Below are positions 8,199 through 17,930 of a stretch of DNA of 64,000 nt, piece by piece. The notes under the pieces are model-generated. The model saw nothing but the letters and a program-made list of their open reading frames with translations. It was not told where the DNA came from and did no database searches. The position numbers and the translations under genes are program-made. The first letter of the stretch is position 1, and every line of letters starts with the position of its first letter. The stretch is from Microbacterium sp. MYb54 (GTDB lineage: Bacteria > Actinomycetota > Actinomycetes > Actinomycetales > Microbacteriaceae). The stretch is from assembly GCF_002979515.1 (NCBI RefSeq), contig NZ_PCPA01000004.1:186001-250000 (forward strand). Reading direction: 5' to 3'.

Positions 8199-9908
8199 TT
8201 ACTTCTCCCAGCCGACGTTCTCGACCGGCTGGATGCCGAACAGGTCGAGACCGACGTAGGGCTCAGGCGTGAGGTTCGCCAGGCCTTCCTTGACGGTGTA
8301 GATCTGCGGGCCGTTGTACAGCGGGATGAGACCCCAGCGCTTGTAGATCTCGGGCTCGAGCTTCATCGCAGCCGCGGTCTGCGCCTCGGGGTCGGTCTGC
8401 GACTCGACCTTGTCCTTGATCTCGGCGTCGAGCTCGGCGTCACCGACACCCGACAGGTTGAGGCCAGAGTCCGAGCAGTACAGCTGGCAGAACCAGGCAG
8501 CACCGAACGGGTCGGAAGCCGTGAAGCGGAGTCCCGAGACATCCCAGTTCTTCGAGGTGTAATCGTCGGAGAACTGGCTGGAGGGACGCACCTCGACCTT
8601 GACGTCGATGCCGATCGCCTTCTGCTGAGCCTGCAGCGACTGTGCGAGCGCCTTCTGCGTCGCCGAGTCATTCCAGATCGGATAGACGACGGAGAGCTTG
8701 ACGCCGTCCTTCTCGCGGATGCCGTCGGAGCCTTCCTTCCACCCGGCCTCGTCGAGGAGCTTCTTGGCGCCCTCGACATCGAACTTCCAGCCGGCTTCCT
8801 TCATGGAGTCGGTGTAGCCCGGCTGGAACGAGTACAGGGTCAGCGAGCCGGCCGGGTCCTCGGTGTAGCCGAGGCCGTTCCAGGCGATCTGCTTCTGCTG
8901 GTCGATGTTGATGGCCTTGAAGAACGCCTCACGAACCTTGACGTCCTCGAACTGCGGCTTGGTCGAGTCGACCTGCAGGATCGTGTTGGCGGTCTGCTGA
9001 GCGCGGTACACCTTCGCACCGTCGACGTCCTTGACCTGGTCGATGAGCTCCTGGGAACCCGTCTCGACCATGTCGACCTCACCGTTCTTGAAGGCGTTGA
9101 CGCCGGCCTGCGAGTCCATGCCGGTCATCGTGACCTTGTCCAGCAGCGGGGCGTCGCCCCACCACTCGGGGTTCGGCTTGAACGAGATGTAGTCCTTGTT
9201 GGCGTCGAACTCATCCACGGTGTACGGACCTGCGCCCCACTCGGGGTGCGGGTTGTCGATCATCGCTTCGTTGAAGTTCGTCGGGTCGGCGAGAGCCGGG
9301 TGCAGGACGCCGCTGTTGAACGGCATCTGCGGCCAGGCGAACTCGCCCTTGAACGTCACGATCGCGGTCTTCGCGGTGTCGCCCTGCTCGACGGACTCGA
9401 TGTCCTTATAGCCGTCGGTCGCGTTGGGGTTGAAGCTCTCGTCGTACGAGCGGTTGGCCTTCCACGTGGCATCGATGGCGGTCCAGTCCATGTCGGTGCC
9501 GTCGTTCCAGTGCGCCTCATCGGTGAACGTGAACGTCAGGACGGTCTTCCCGTCCTTCACCTCGTTCTTCCACTCGCTGAGGTAGTTGTCGTTCTTGTAC
9601 TGCGTGCCATCCGGCTTCATGAGGATGATCTGCGGTGTGTACCAGGCGGCGACGCGCGCGGTGTCGGCGCTGCCGTCGCTGTTGAACGCGTTCAGCTGGT
9701 CCGGAACCTCGCGAATGGCGAAGTTGACGTCGCCGCCCTCTTTGAGGTTCTCGCGGGGCTGGGGGTTGTAGTTCGCCATCTCGACCGCGGCTGCTTCGCC
9801 GTCGTCGCCTTTGTCGCTACTGCCGGTGTTGCCGGCAGCGCACCCGCTGAGCGCGAGTGCGAAAGCGCCGGTGAGTGCCAGCGCTCCCATCAGCTTGTAC
9901 TGCTTCAT
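8199..9908 (-). CDS. Peptide ABC transporter substrate-binding lipoprotein (family 5)
   Basis: The 569-residue protein begins with a lipoprotein signal peptide ending LALSGC (lipidated Cys23), then an acidic/Ser-Gly linker and an extended family 5 solute-binding fold (DppA/OppA type). Typical pieces are WNDGTDMDWTAIDATW and the late IYKRWGLIPLYNGPQI. Family 5 proteins capture oligopeptides, or sometimes nickel, heme or sugars, outside the membrane and hand them to permeases. The start ATG is preceded by AAAGGAGCACC. It is the last gene of the importer operon and separated from the ATPase by 117 bases. That gap could hold an extra promoter giving more binding protein, but I see no convincing one. 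Confidence 0.92.
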   Translation of the reverse strand: MKQYKLMGALALTGAFALALSGCAAGNTGSSDKGDDGEAAAVEMANYNPQPRENLKEGGDVNFAIREVPDQLNAFNSDGSADTARVAAWYTPQIILMKPDGTQYKNDNYLSEWKNEVKDGKTVLTFTFTDEAHWNDGTDMDWTAIDATWKANRSYDESFNPNATDGYKDIESVEQGDTAKTAIVTFKGEFAWPQMPFNSGVLHPALADPTNFNEAMIDNPHPEWGAGPYTVDEFDANKDYISFKPNPEWWGDAPLLDKVTMTGMDSQAGVNAFKNGEVDMVETGSQELIDQVKDVDGAKVYRAQQTANTILQVDSTKPQFEDVKVREAFFKAINIDQQKQIAWNGLGYTEDPAGSLTLYSFQPGYTDSMKEAGWKFDVEGAKKLLDEAGWKEGSDGIREKDGVKLSVVYPIWNDSATQKALAQSLQAQQKAIGIDVKVEVRPSSQFSDDYTSKNWDVSGLRFTASDPFGAAWFCQLYCSDSGLNLSGVGDAELDAEIKDKVESQTDPEAQTAAAMKLEPEIYKRWGLIPLYNGPQIYTVKEGLANLTPEPYVGLDLFGIQPVENVGWEK

Positions 9909-10025
9909 GGTGCTCCTTTCGCCTTGCGGCGTGTCATAAGGGGAGAATAGTTCGCCCGGTGCACGAATGCTCCAGCGGCAAGTGAATCTGGACTAACCGT
10001 TATCGGACGGTGATCCGTCGCCCGA

Positions 10026-11954
10026 TCAGGAGGCGACGGTCCGAGCGGACTCGGTCGCGGGGTCGAACACGATCCGCTGGCGCGTGCGCTCGATATCGGG
10101 GTCGGGGACCGGGATCGCCGACAGCAGCGCCTTGGTGTACGGGTGCTGCGGGTTGTCGAAGACGTCGTCGACATCGCCGTGCTCGACGAAGTCGCCGAGG
10201 TACATCACGGCGACCCGGTCGGCGATGTGACGGACGACCGAAAGGTCGTGCGCCACGAACAGGTACGACAGGCCGAGCTTGACCTTGAGGTCATCGAGCA
10301 GATTGATGACACCAGCCTGGATCGACACGTCGAGCGCGGAGACCGGCTCGTCGAGCACCAGGATCTTGGGGTTCGTCGACAGCGCCCTGGCGATGCCGAT
10401 GCGCTGGCGCTGTCCGCCGGAGAACGCCTGCGGGAAGCGATCGCTGTGCGCCGGATTGAGCCCGACGAGGTCCATCAGCTCTTCCACGCGCTGGTGTGCC
10501 TCGGCCCTCGGCGTGCCGATCGCTGAAAGCGGCTCCGAGATGATGTCCGCGACGGTCATACGCGGATCCAGGGCGCCCATCGGGTCCTGGAACACGATCT
10601 GGATGTCGCGGCGCAGTGCGCGCTCCACCTTGTGGCTGTGGATGTCGTTGACGCTGGTGCCGGCGATGATGATGTCGCCGTCGGTCTGCTTGACCATGTC
10701 CATGATCTGTAGGAGCGTCGTGGTCTTGCCGCTGCCGGACTCGCCGACGATGGCCAGGGTCTCGCCCTCTCGCACATCGAAGCTGATGCCCTTGATCGCA
10801 TGCACCTCGCCGACCTTGCGCTTCAGGAACGCGCCCTTGAGCAGCGGGAACGTCTTGGTGAGATTCTTCACCTCGAGCGTGATGGGGCGCTCCTCGCGGG
10901 GGAGCCGGGTCAGCGCGCTCTCGGGCGCTTCGCGCACCGGATACACGGGGAGGCCGCCGAGCAAGCCTCCGTCGGTGATCTCGTTCGCACGGATGCACGC
11001 TGCGCGGTGTTCCTCGCCGCCGCCGGTCAGCACCGGGAGAAGTTCGGGCTCGCTGGTGCGGCATGCGTCCATGACGATCGGGCAACGGTCAGCGAACGGG
11101 CAGGCGTCGGGGAGGTTGATCAGGAGGGGCGGATTGCCCTTGATCGGGGTGAGCGGCTCCTTCTCGGCCTTGTCGACACGTGGGATCGCGCCCAGGAGGC
11201 CGATCGAATACGGCATCCGGGTCTGGTGGAACAGCTCGCGCACCGGCGCCTGCTCCACCGGCTTGCCGGCGTACATCACCATCACGTCGTCGGCCGTGCG
11301 TGCGACGACACCCATGTCGTGGGTGATCATCATGACGGCGGCACCGGTCTCGGCCTGGGCCTTCTCGATGAGGTCGAGGATCTGCGCCTGGATCGTGACG
11401 TCGAGTGCCGTGGTCGGCTCGTCAGCGATGATCAGCTTCGGGTCGTTGGCCATCGCGATGGCGATGACGACGCGCTGCCGCATGCCTCCGGAGAATTCGT
11501 GCGGGAACGACTTCATCCGCTTCTCGGGCTCAGGGATTCCGACAAGCTTGAGGAGCTCGATCGAGCGCGCGGTCGATTCCTTGATGCTGAGGTTGCGGTG
11601 CACGGTCAGCGCCTCGATCAGCTGGGCGCCGATCGTGTACACCGGCGTCAGAGAGGTGAGAGGGTCCTGGAAGACCATCGAGATGCCGTTGCCCCGGATG
11701 GCGGAGAGCTGTGCATCGGTCTTGCCGAGGAGCTCCTGGCCATCGAACACGATCGAGCCGGAGACCTTGGCGTTCTCGTCGAGCAGGCCCATGACGGCGA
11801 GCGAGGTGACGGACTTGCCGGAACCGGACTCACCGACGATCCCGAGGGTCTTTCCTGCCTCGAGATCGAAGGAGACGCCGCGGACGGCGTCGACGCGGCC
11901 GGCCTCGGAGGCGAAGCTGACCCTGAGGTCGCGGACGGAGAGTACAGGGCTCAT
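10026..11954 (-). CDS. Double peptide ABC transporter ATP-binding protein (DppD-DppF fusion type)
   Basis: The 642-residue protein carries two complete ABC ATPase domains in one chain. The first (about 1-330) has Walker A GESGSGKS, signature FSGGMRQR and Walker B LIIADEP, followed by an oligopeptide-transporter C-terminal extension with cysteines (CPFADRCPIV...C). The second (about 350-640) has Walker A GESGSGKT, signature FSGGQRQR and LVLDEP. Fused DppD-DppF proteins power import by families of peptide transporters; a single chain gives the heterodimer in one piece. The start ATG overlaps the stop of the preceding permease gene (ATGA). Confidence 0.93.
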   Translation of the reverse strand: MSPVLSVRDLRVSFASEAGRVDAVRGVSFDLEAGKTLGIVGESGSGKSVTSLAVMGLLDENAKVSGSIVFDGQELLGKTDAQLSAIRGNGISMVFQDPLTSLTPVYTIGAQLIEALTVHRNLSIKESTARSIELLKLVGIPEPEKRMKSFPHEFSGGMRQRVVIAIAMANDPKLIIADEPTTALDVTIQAQILDLIEKAQAETGAAVMMITHDMGVVARTADDVMVMYAGKPVEQAPVRELFHQTRMPYSIGLLGAIPRVDKAEKEPLTPIKGNPPLLINLPDACPFADRCPIVMDACRTSEPELLPVLTGGGEEHRAACIRANEITDGGLLGGLPVYPVREAPESALTRLPREERPITLEVKNLTKTFPLLKGAFLKRKVGEVHAIKGISFDVREGETLAIVGESGSGKTTTLLQIMDMVKQTDGDIIIAGTSVNDIHSHKVERALRRDIQIVFQDPMGALDPRMTVADIISEPLSAIGTPRAEAHQRVEELMDLVGLNPAHSDRFPQAFSGGQRQRIGIARALSTNPKILVLDEPVSALDVSIQAGVINLLDDLKVKLGLSYLFVAHDLSVVRHIADRVAVMYLGDFVEHGDVDDVFDNPQHPYTKALLSAIPVPDPDIERTRQRIVFDPATESARTVAS

Positions 11955-12880
11955 GCGCGGCCTCCTGCAGCCGAGGTGGGATCGAGGGCATCGCGCAGTC
12001 CATCGGCGATGAGCGCCATGGACACGGTCAGCAGAGTGAGGATCAACGCGGGGAAGTAGAACAACCAGGGCGCGCTGATGATGGAGGAGCTACCCTCGCC
12101 GATCAGCGACCCGAGCGACACATCGGGGATCTTCACCCCGAAGCCGATGAATGACAGACCGGTTTCGGTCGTCACCGCGGCGACGATGCCGAGCGTGAAG
12201 TTGATCACCAGCAGCGACCCGATGTTCGGGATCAGGTGCCGCGTCACGATACGGAGGCCCCGGACACCCATGTAGCGCGCGGCCTGAACATACTCGCGCT
12301 CGCGCAGCGACAGCGTCATCGTCCAGATGATCCGCGCGGGGAAGAACCAGCCGACGAAGATCATCACGAACGCGATGACCCACCACACGCCGCCGGAGTC
12401 GTTCGAGATGATCGACAGGAGAAGGAAGGTCGGCACGACCATCATGAAGTGGATGAAGAGCAGGGCGAAGCGTTCGAACCAGCCGCCGAAGTAGGCGGCT
12501 GCGGTTCCGACGAGCGCCGAGAGGATCGTGGTGCCCACCGAGACAGTGATCGCGATCATGAGGGATCGCTGCAAGCCGATGGCCGTCTGCGTGTAGGTGT
12601 CGTTGCCGGCACCGTTGGTTCCGAACCAGTGCGTCGCCGACGGCGGCTGGCTCAGCGCGAGGAAGTCCATGCTGTCGACCGCGTAGGGAGACAACAGCGG
12701 TCCCAGCGTCGAGAAGAGGACCAGCACCAGGAGGACGACGACTCCACCAACGGCCGCCTTGTTGCGCATGAATCGGCGGGTGTAGAGCGTCCACTTGGAC
12801 AGCGACTTGCCCGTGGTGCGCCCTGCGGTCGGCGGGGCTGCCGGCGGCTCGACGAGGGGATCGATCATATCGGTGGTCAT
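11951..12880 (-). CDS. Peptide ABC transporter permease, DppC-type
   Basis: The 309-residue membrane protein has an N-terminal cytoplasmic tail, a first helix (GGVVVLLVLVLFSTLGPLL), a periplasmic-side loop with THWFGTNGAGNDTYTQ and five further helices. The EAA coupling loop reads REREYVQAARYMGVRGLRIV. This is the OppC/DppC N and C domain order. Two bases separate its ATG (12880) from the stop of the upstream permease gene. An apparent in-frame extension to 13786 overlaps the whole upstream permease gene and is not used. It forms the translocation pore with the DppB-type permease. Confidence 0.93.
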   Translation of the reverse strand: MTTDMIDPLVEPPAAPPTAGRTTGKSLSKWTLYTRRFMRNKAAVGGVVVLLVLVLFSTLGPLLSPYAVDSMDFLALSQPPSATHWFGTNGAGNDTYTQTAIGLQRSLMIAITVSVGTTILSALVGTAAAYFGGWFERFALLFIHFMMVVPTFLLLSIISNDSGGVWWVIAFVMIFVGWFFPARIIWTMTLSLREREYVQAARYMGVRGLRIVTRHLIPNIGSLLVINFTLGIVAAVTTETGLSFIGFGVKIPDVSLGSLIGEGSSSIISAPWLFYFPALILTLLTVSMALIADGLRDALDPTSAAGGRA

Positions 12881-12882
12881 AG

Positions 12883-13866
12883 TCAGCTCACCCTCACTCG
12901 CGGGTCGAGAACGACGACGACGATGTCGGCGAGCACAGCGCCGATCGCGGTCAGCACGGCGCCGAAGGCGGCGACGGCGACGACGCCGTTGATGTCGTTG
13001 TTGTTGATGGTGTCGAGGAAGTATCTGCCCATGCCCTGCCAAGCGAAGATCCGCTCTGTCAGGATCGCGCCGGTGAAGATGGTCGGGATCGTGAAGGCGA
13101 CCTGCGTCGCGACGGGGATGAGCGATGTGCGCAGGGCGTGCTTGCGAACCGCCTGCGCCTTGGTCAGGCCCTTGGCCCGCGCGGTGCGCACGTAGTCGGC
13201 GTTGATGTTGTCGAGCAGGAGCGAACGCTGCAGGAAGTGGTACTGGGCGTATCCGACGATCACCAGCGCGATCGTCGGCAACGTGAGGTGCTGCAGCGTG
13301 TCGACCAGGACGGGGAAGAAGCCGGTGACGCCTGGACTGGACGAGCCGGTGACGTAGAAGATGCGGACGCCGGTCCACTCGTTGAGGGAGATAGCGAGAA
13401 GCACCACGGCGAGACCGGCGACGATGATGTTCACGTTCATCGTGATGATCGAGGTCGCCTGGCCGATGCGGTCGGCGAGCTTGTACTGGCGCGAGGCCGT
13501 GTAGACGCCGAGCCAGATGCCCAGCACTGCGGCGATGATCGTGGCACCGAGCACGAGCTCGGCACTGACCCACATGCGATACGAGACCTGCTCGTTGACT
13601 GATTGCCCGGTCGGACTCACGCCCCAGTCCCAGCGGAACAGGATGCTGCTGAACCAGTTCCACCAGCGCTCGATCAGAGGAACCGTGTCGCTGAGGTTGC
13701 GCGGGGTGAGGACGTTGTCGATCTGCTCCGGGGAAAGCGGAGGTCGGCGGCCGACGTAGTTGCTGCGGGGATCGAGGAACCCCCACGCCAGGAAGAACGT
13801 GAGGTTCGTGGCGACCACGATCATGAGCAGCCAGCCGAGTGCTCGGCGCAGGAGGTACTTGATCAA
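12883..13866 (-). CDS. Peptide ABC transporter permease, DppB-type
   Basis: The 327-residue protein starts MIKYLLRRALGWLLMIV, the usual first helix of DppB/OppB, and has six helices with the EAA-type loop DYVRTARAKGLTKAQAVRKHAL. It is the promoter-proximal gene of the importer operon (permease, permease, double ATPase, binding protein). The start codon is TTG at 13864-13866: the upstream codons run CCC CCC TGA, so no earlier start is possible, and homology begins exactly there. No proper Shine-Dalgarno is visible (only AGAAAG about ten bases upstream). This suggests weak initiation or tuning of the whole operon. Confidence 0.9.
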   Translation of the reverse strand: MIKYLLRRALGWLLMIVVATNLTFFLAWGFLDPRSNYVGRRPPLSPEQIDNVLTPRNLSDTVPLIERWWNWFSSILFRWDWGVSPTGQSVNEQVSYRMWVSAELVLGATIIAAVLGIWLGVYTASRQYKLADRIGQATSIITMNVNIIVAGLAVVLLAISLNEWTGVRIFYVTGSSSPGVTGFFPVLVDTLQHLTLPTIALVIVGYAQYHFLQRSLLLDNINADYVRTARAKGLTKAQAVRKHALRTSLIPVATQVAFTIPTIFTGAILTERIFAWQGMGRYFLDTINNNDINGVVAVAAFGAVLTAIGAVLADIVVVVLDPRVRVS

Positions 13867-14092
13867 GGGGGGTCAGTCTTTCTCTTCTACAGACGCGCTC
13901 GGGATCTGCCGACGCAACGCTGAGTCAGTTGGATACACAATCGCCATCCACCGAACTCTGCGATGCGACGACCATCACGGGGTGTGTGACGGAGTCTTAT
14001 CGCTTGCGGGATCCGGTGTCACGGATTTTCCCTGGCAACTTCGGGAGACTATCACCGGTATGGCCGAATCGGGGATTAGCCTCCCCTGACCG

Positions 14093-14098
14093 TACAAT
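14093..14098 (+). promoter_or_regulatory. -10 box (TACAAT) for lepA
   Basis: TACAAT lies nine bases before ATG 14108 and only three before an in-frame GTG at 14102. A transcript starting seven bases after the hexamer would begin at about 14105, so the mRNA is nearly leaderless from ATG 14108. The -35 region has no clear consensus. The rest of the 241-base gap between dppB and lepA holds nothing else I can name. Confidence 0.5.
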
Positions 14099-14107
14099 CG
14101 AGTGGAC

Positions 14108-15961
14108 ATGTCCCCACGCGCTCTCACCCCTCTTCAGCCTGCCTCGACGCCGGCTGCGCAGATTCGTAACTTCTGCATCATCGCCCACATCGACCACGGC
14201 AAGTCGACGCTCGCCGACCGCATGCTCCAGATCACGGGAGTGGTCTCTGATCGCGACATGCGCGCGCAGTACCTCGACCGCATGGACATCGAGCGCGAGC
14301 GTGGCATCACCATCAAGAGCCAGGCCGTTCGGATGCCATGGGAACTCGATGGGCAGACCGTCGCGCTGAACATGATCGACACGCCCGGTCACGTCGACTT
14401 CACCTATGAGGTCTCGCGCTCGCTCGCAGCTTGCGAGGGAGCTATCCTGCTCGTCGACGCGGCCCAGGGCATCGAGGCGCAGACGCTCGCGAACCTCTAC
14501 CTGGCGCTGGAGAACGATCTCCACATCATCCCGGTGCTGAACAAGATCGATCTTCCGGCCGCCGACCCGGAGAAGTACGCGAAGGAGCTCGCCTCTCTCA
14601 TCGGCGGCAAGCCGGAGGACGTGCTGCGTGTCTCGGGCAAGACCGGTGTCGGTGTGGAGGATCTGCTCGACCGGCTGGTGAAGGAGATCCCGGCGCCCGT
14701 GGGCGATGCCGACGCTCCCGCCCGCGCGATGATCTTCGATTCCGTGTACGACTCCTACCGAGGCGTCGTCACCTACGTCCGTATGGTGGACGGCAGCCTG
14801 TCTCCGCGTGAGCGCATCCAGATGATGTCGACCGGTGCGAACCACGAGGCGCTGGAGGTCGGCGTCTCGAGCCCCGAGCCGGTCCCGTCCAAGGGCCTGG
14901 GCGTCGGCGAGGTGGGCTACCTCATCACCGGTGTCAAGGACGTCCGTCTGTCGAAGGTCGGCGACACCATCACGACAGCCCGCAAGCCGTCGACTCAGCC
15001 CCTCCCTGGCTACACCGACCCCAAGCCGATGGTCTTCTCCGGTCTGTACCCGATCGATGGCAGCGACTACGCGGAGCTCCGCGAGGCGCTCGACAAGCTC
15101 AAGCTCTCCGACGCCTCGCTCGCCTATGAGCCCGAGACCTCGGTGGCGCTCGGATTCGGTTTCCGCTGTGGATTCCTCGGTCTGTTGCACCTCGAGATCA
15201 TCACCGAGCGTCTCGAGCGCGAGTTCGGTCTCGACCTCATCACCACCGCACCCAGCGTGATCTACGAGGTGCTCACGAGCGACACCGGCGAGACCGTCAC
15301 GGTGACCAACCCGAGCGAGTACCCCGACGGGCGCATCGGCTCGGTGTCGGAGCCGATGGTGAAGGCAGCGATCCTGCTGCCCAAGGACTACGTCGGCACC
15401 GTGATGGAGTTGTGCCAGTCGCGTCGTGGAACGTTGCTCGGCATGGAGTACTTCTCCGAAGAGCGTGTGGAGCTGCGGTACAACATCCCGCTCGGTGAGA
15501 TCGTCTTCGACTTCTTCGATCAGCTCAAGTCGAAGACGCAGGGCTATGCCTCGCTCGACTACGAGCCCTCAGGGCAGCAGGAAGCCGACCTCGTGAAGGT
15601 CGACATCCTCCTCCAGGGCGAGAAGGTCGATGCGTTCAGCTCCATCGTGCACCGCGACAAGGCCTACGCCTACGGCACGATGATGGCCGAGCGCCTTCGC
15701 AAGCTCATTCCCCGCCAGCAGTTCGAGGTTCCGATCCAGGCGGCGATCGGTGCACGCATCATCGCCCGCGAGACGATCCGCGCTATTCGCAAGGACGTGC
15801 TCGCCAAGTGCTATGGCGGTGACATCACGCGTAAGCGCAAGCTCCTCGAGAAGCAGAAGGAGGGCAAGAAGCGCATGAAGATGGTCGGCCGCGTCGAGGT
15901 CCCGCAGGAGGCGTTCATCGCCGCGCTCTCCGGTGACGTCGAGGGCAAGGACAAGAAGTAG
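14108..15961 (+). CDS. lepA: Elongation factor 4 (LepA), ribosome back-translocating GTPase
   Basis: The 617-residue protein is a translational GTPase. The G1 motif is AHIDHGKST near residue 25, G2/G3 regions are ERGITIKSQ and DTPGHVDF, and G4 is NKIDLP. The LepA-specific C-terminal domain ends with [18 protein letters not shown], which contacts the peptidyl-transferase side of the ribosome. LepA acts on stalled or misassembled ribosomes; loss is usually tolerated. The start is ATG 14108; GTG 14102, two codons upstream, is possible, but the -10 box at 14093 makes it unlikely to be inside the transcript. Confidence 0.96.
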   Translation: MSPRALTPLQPASTPAAQIRNFCIIAHIDHGKSTLADRMLQITGVVSDRDMRAQYLDRMDIERERGITIKSQAVRMPWELDGQTVALNMIDTPGHVDFTYEVSRSLAACEGAILLVDAAQGIEAQTLANLYLALENDLHIIPVLNKIDLPAADPEKYAKELASLIGGKPEDVLRVSGKTGVGVEDLLDRLVKEIPAPVGDADAPARAMIFDSVYDSYRGVVTYVRMVDGSLSPRERIQMMSTGANHEALEVGVSSPEPVPSKGLGVGEVGYLITGVKDVRLSKVGDTITTARKPSTQPLPGYTDPKPMVFSGLYPIDGSDYAELREALDKLKLSDASLAYEPETSVALGFGFRCGFLGLLHLEIITERLEREFGLDLITTAPSVIYEVLTSDTGETVTVTNPSEYPDGRIGSVSEPMVKAAILLPKDYVGTVMELCQSRRGTLLGMEYFSEERVELRYNIPLGEIVFDFFDQLKSKTQGYASLDYEPSGQQEADLVKVDILLQGEKVDAFSSIVHRDKAYAYGTMMAERLRKLIPRQQFEVPIQAAIGARIIARETIRAIRKDVLAKCYGGDITRKRKLLEKQKEGKKRMKMVGRVEVPQEAFIAALSGDVEGKDKK

Positions 15962-16031
15962 CGGGACCGGATCGCGCCCGGGGATGTGACGCCCTGCGGC
16001 GCGTGGGGGTGTTCGCTCAGGCAACGCGAAG

Positions 16032-16037
16032 TAGGGT
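16032..16037 (+). promoter_or_regulatory. -10 box (TAGGGT) for leaderless DUF1990 mRNA
   Basis: TAGGGT ends seven bases (GGATCTC) before ATG 16045, with no ribosome-binding site between. Confidence 0.45.
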
Positions 16038-16044
16038 GGATCTC

Positions 16045-16698
16045 ATGCGGCGCGGGACTTTCCGAGACGACACGGTGGACTATGCGGCCGTGGGTGCGAC
16101 CCACGCCCCCGATCTGATGCAGTACCCGCCGGAGCGCAGTACCCCGGCGGAGGAATCCTGGCGGATCGGCAGCGGCGTCGAGCGGTTCCAGACCGCCGGC
16201 GAGGCGCTTCTCTCCTGGACGGCGCAGCGTGCCGCGGGCCTTTCGGTCGAAGACGTGCGCCCTGCTCCCGGCCCGGCCTATGCGGGTGTGAGCTTCGACG
16301 CGGAGGGCAATCCGATCGCGCCGAGCAAGCGCGATGTCGAGCCACGCTACGACGCGGAGGGCATGCCGTTCGTCGGCGCGGGGATGACCCTTCACCTCCG
16401 GGGCCGCGTCGGCGGGATGCGTGCCGACTCCGAGCTCCGTGTGATCTCGGTCACCGAGGAGACCCGACGCATCGGCTTCGTGCTCGGGACCGTCGGCGGT
16501 TCGGTCGTCAGCGGCGAGGAATCCTTCGACGTGGACTGGCGTGAAGACAACGACGAGGTCTGGTTCACGGTTCGCGCCTTCGACGCGCCCAACGGTCTGC
16601 TGTACCGCACCGTTCCGGCTCTCGTGAAGCGTCGCCGTCGCGAGCTCTTCGCACGATACCTCCGGGCGATCTCGCCGCTGTACGCGACCCCCCTCTGA
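16045..16698 (+). CDS. DUF1990 family protein
   Basis: The 217-residue soluble protein matches the DUF1990 family, with segments FRDDTVDYAAVGATH near the N terminus, RIGSGVERFQTAGEALLSW, FVLGTVGGSVVSGEESF and the C-terminal YRTVPALVKRRRRELFARYL. Family members have no established biochemical role. The family appears in actinobacteria and plants and resembles a small lipocalin/START-like barrel, but this is inference. The stop overlaps the hemW start (TGATG), so both are translated from one message. An upstream in-frame start 14 codons earlier is rejected because the conserved region begins after ATG 16045, where a -10 box also points. Confidence 0.85.
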   Translation: MRRGTFRDDTVDYAAVGATHAPDLMQYPPERSTPAEESWRIGSGVERFQTAGEALLSWTAQRAAGLSVEDVRPAPGPAYAGVSFDAEGNPIAPSKRDVEPRYDAEGMPFVGAGMTLHLRGRVGGMRADSELRVISVTEETRRIGFVLGTVGGSVVSGEESFDVDWREDNDEVWFTVRAFDAPNGLLYRTVPALVKRRRRELFARYLRAISPLYATPL

Positions 16699-17915
16699 TG
16701 GCAGGACCGCTTCCCCTCGGAGATCCGGCGCCGACGGACGGGCATCTGCCCTCCGACCTTCCGATCGACACGAGCGTGCCGTTCTCCGCCTACCTGCACA
16801 TTCCGTTCTGCACGGTGCGCTGCGGCTACTGCGACTTCAACACCTACACGTCGACCGAGCTGCGCGGTGCGAAGCAGGAAGACTACGCGTCGACGTTGAT
16901 CTCCGAGATCGCACTCGCCCGTCGAGTGCTGCACGACGCAGGCGCGCTGCGGCCGATGGACACCGTCTTCTTCGGGGGTGGAACGCCGACACTCCTCCCC
17001 GCCGGCGATCTCGCACGCATGCTCGAGGCCGCGACCTCGTCGTTCGGCCTCGCTGAGGGAGCCGAGGTGACGGTCGAGGCCAACCCCGACACCGTGACCC
17101 CTGCGGTCGCGCGGACGCTGGCCGACGCCGGAGTCACGAGGATGTCGGTCGGCATGCAGTCGGCCGTTCCGCACGTGCTCGCCGCGCTCGATCGCACGCA
17201 CCGTCCGGAGAACGTGCTCACCGCCGTCGCTGCGGCGAAAGACGCGGGACTCGCCGTGAGTGTCGATCTGATCTACGGGGCACCGGGGGAGTCGCTCGCC
17301 GACTGGGAGGCGTCGCTCGATGCGGCGCTCGCGCTCGAACCGGATCACATCTCCGCCTACGCCCTCATCATCGAGGACGGCACGAAGCTTGCCAGGCAGA
17401 TCCGCCGCGGCGAGGTCCCGACCCCGGATGACGACCTGCAGGCTGACATGTACGAGCTCGCCGACGCGCGCCTCGCTGAGGGCGGGTTCGACTGGTACGA
17501 GGTCAGCAACTGGGCGCGCACGCCTGATCAGCGATCGCGGCACAACCTCGCCTACTGGCGAGGGAGTGACTGGTGGGGTTTCGGCCCGGGGGCGCACAGT
17601 CATGTCGCGGGGCTGCGGTGGTGGAATGTGAAGCACCCCGCCGCGTATGCGCAGCGGCTCGCGGCATTCGAGTCACCAGCAGCCGGTACAGAGCGTCCTG
17701 ACGACGAGTCGAGGACGCTCGAGCGCATTCTGCTGCTCAGCCGGATCCGCGAGGGGATCGCCGTCGACGACGTGCCGAGCGACAACCGGAACAGGGTCGC
17801 CGGCCTCATGGCGGATGGTCTCGTCGATCCGGTCGCCGCTCTCCAAGGCCGCATTCAGCTGACCCTGCGCGGTCGCCTTCTCGCCGACGCGGTGGTGCGG
17901 GAGCTGACGGACTGA
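16698..17915 (+). CDS. hemW: HemW-type radical SAM protein (heme chaperone, formerly coproporphyrinogen III oxidase-like)
   Basis: The 405-residue protein has the radical-SAM CxxxCxxC cluster motif at Cys38, Cys42 and Cys45 (FCTVRCGYCDF) and the follow-on GGGTPTLL. It lacks the extra N-terminal region of true HemN: the motif continues CDFNTY rather than CxF-C, which is the sign of HemW. HemW binds heme and helps insert it into respiratory enzymes; it is not the decarboxylating enzyme. The window also encodes heme O and heme A synthases. Its ATG overlaps the stop of the DUF1990 gene. A short GCCCGG/CCGGGC hairpin after the stop (17924-17940) separates it from the convergent esterase gene. Confidence 0.9.
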   Translation: MAGPLPLGDPAPTDGHLPSDLPIDTSVPFSAYLHIPFCTVRCGYCDFNTYTSTELRGAKQEDYASTLISEIALARRVLHDAGALRPMDTVFFGGGTPTLLPAGDLARMLEAATSSFGLAEGAEVTVEANPDTVTPAVARTLADAGVTRMSVGMQSAVPHVLAALDRTHRPENVLTAVAAAKDAGLAVSVDLIYGAPGESLADWEASLDAALALEPDHISAYALIIEDGTKLARQIRRGEVPTPDDDLQADMYELADARLAEGGFDWYEVSNWARTPDQRSRHNLAYWRGSDWWGFGPGAHSHVAGLRWWNVKHPAAYAQRLAAFESPAAGTERPDDESRTLERILLLSRIREGIAVDDVPSDNRNRVAGLMADGLVDPVAALQGRIQLTLRGRLLADAVVRELTD

Positions 17916-17930
17916 CCGCTGCCGCCCGGA

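Noticed and set aside
8151..9950. 599-codon open frame on the plus strand across the substrate-binding protein gene
   Set aside because: It is the antisense shadow of the high-GC lipoprotein gene; the minus-strand product has a lipobox and family 5 homology, the plus-strand frame has Leu/Val/Arg/Asp-biased composition and no known domain.
10279..12012. 577-codon plus-strand frame over the double ATPase gene
   Set aside because: Antisense shadow; the minus-strand protein contains two full ABC ATPase motif sets.
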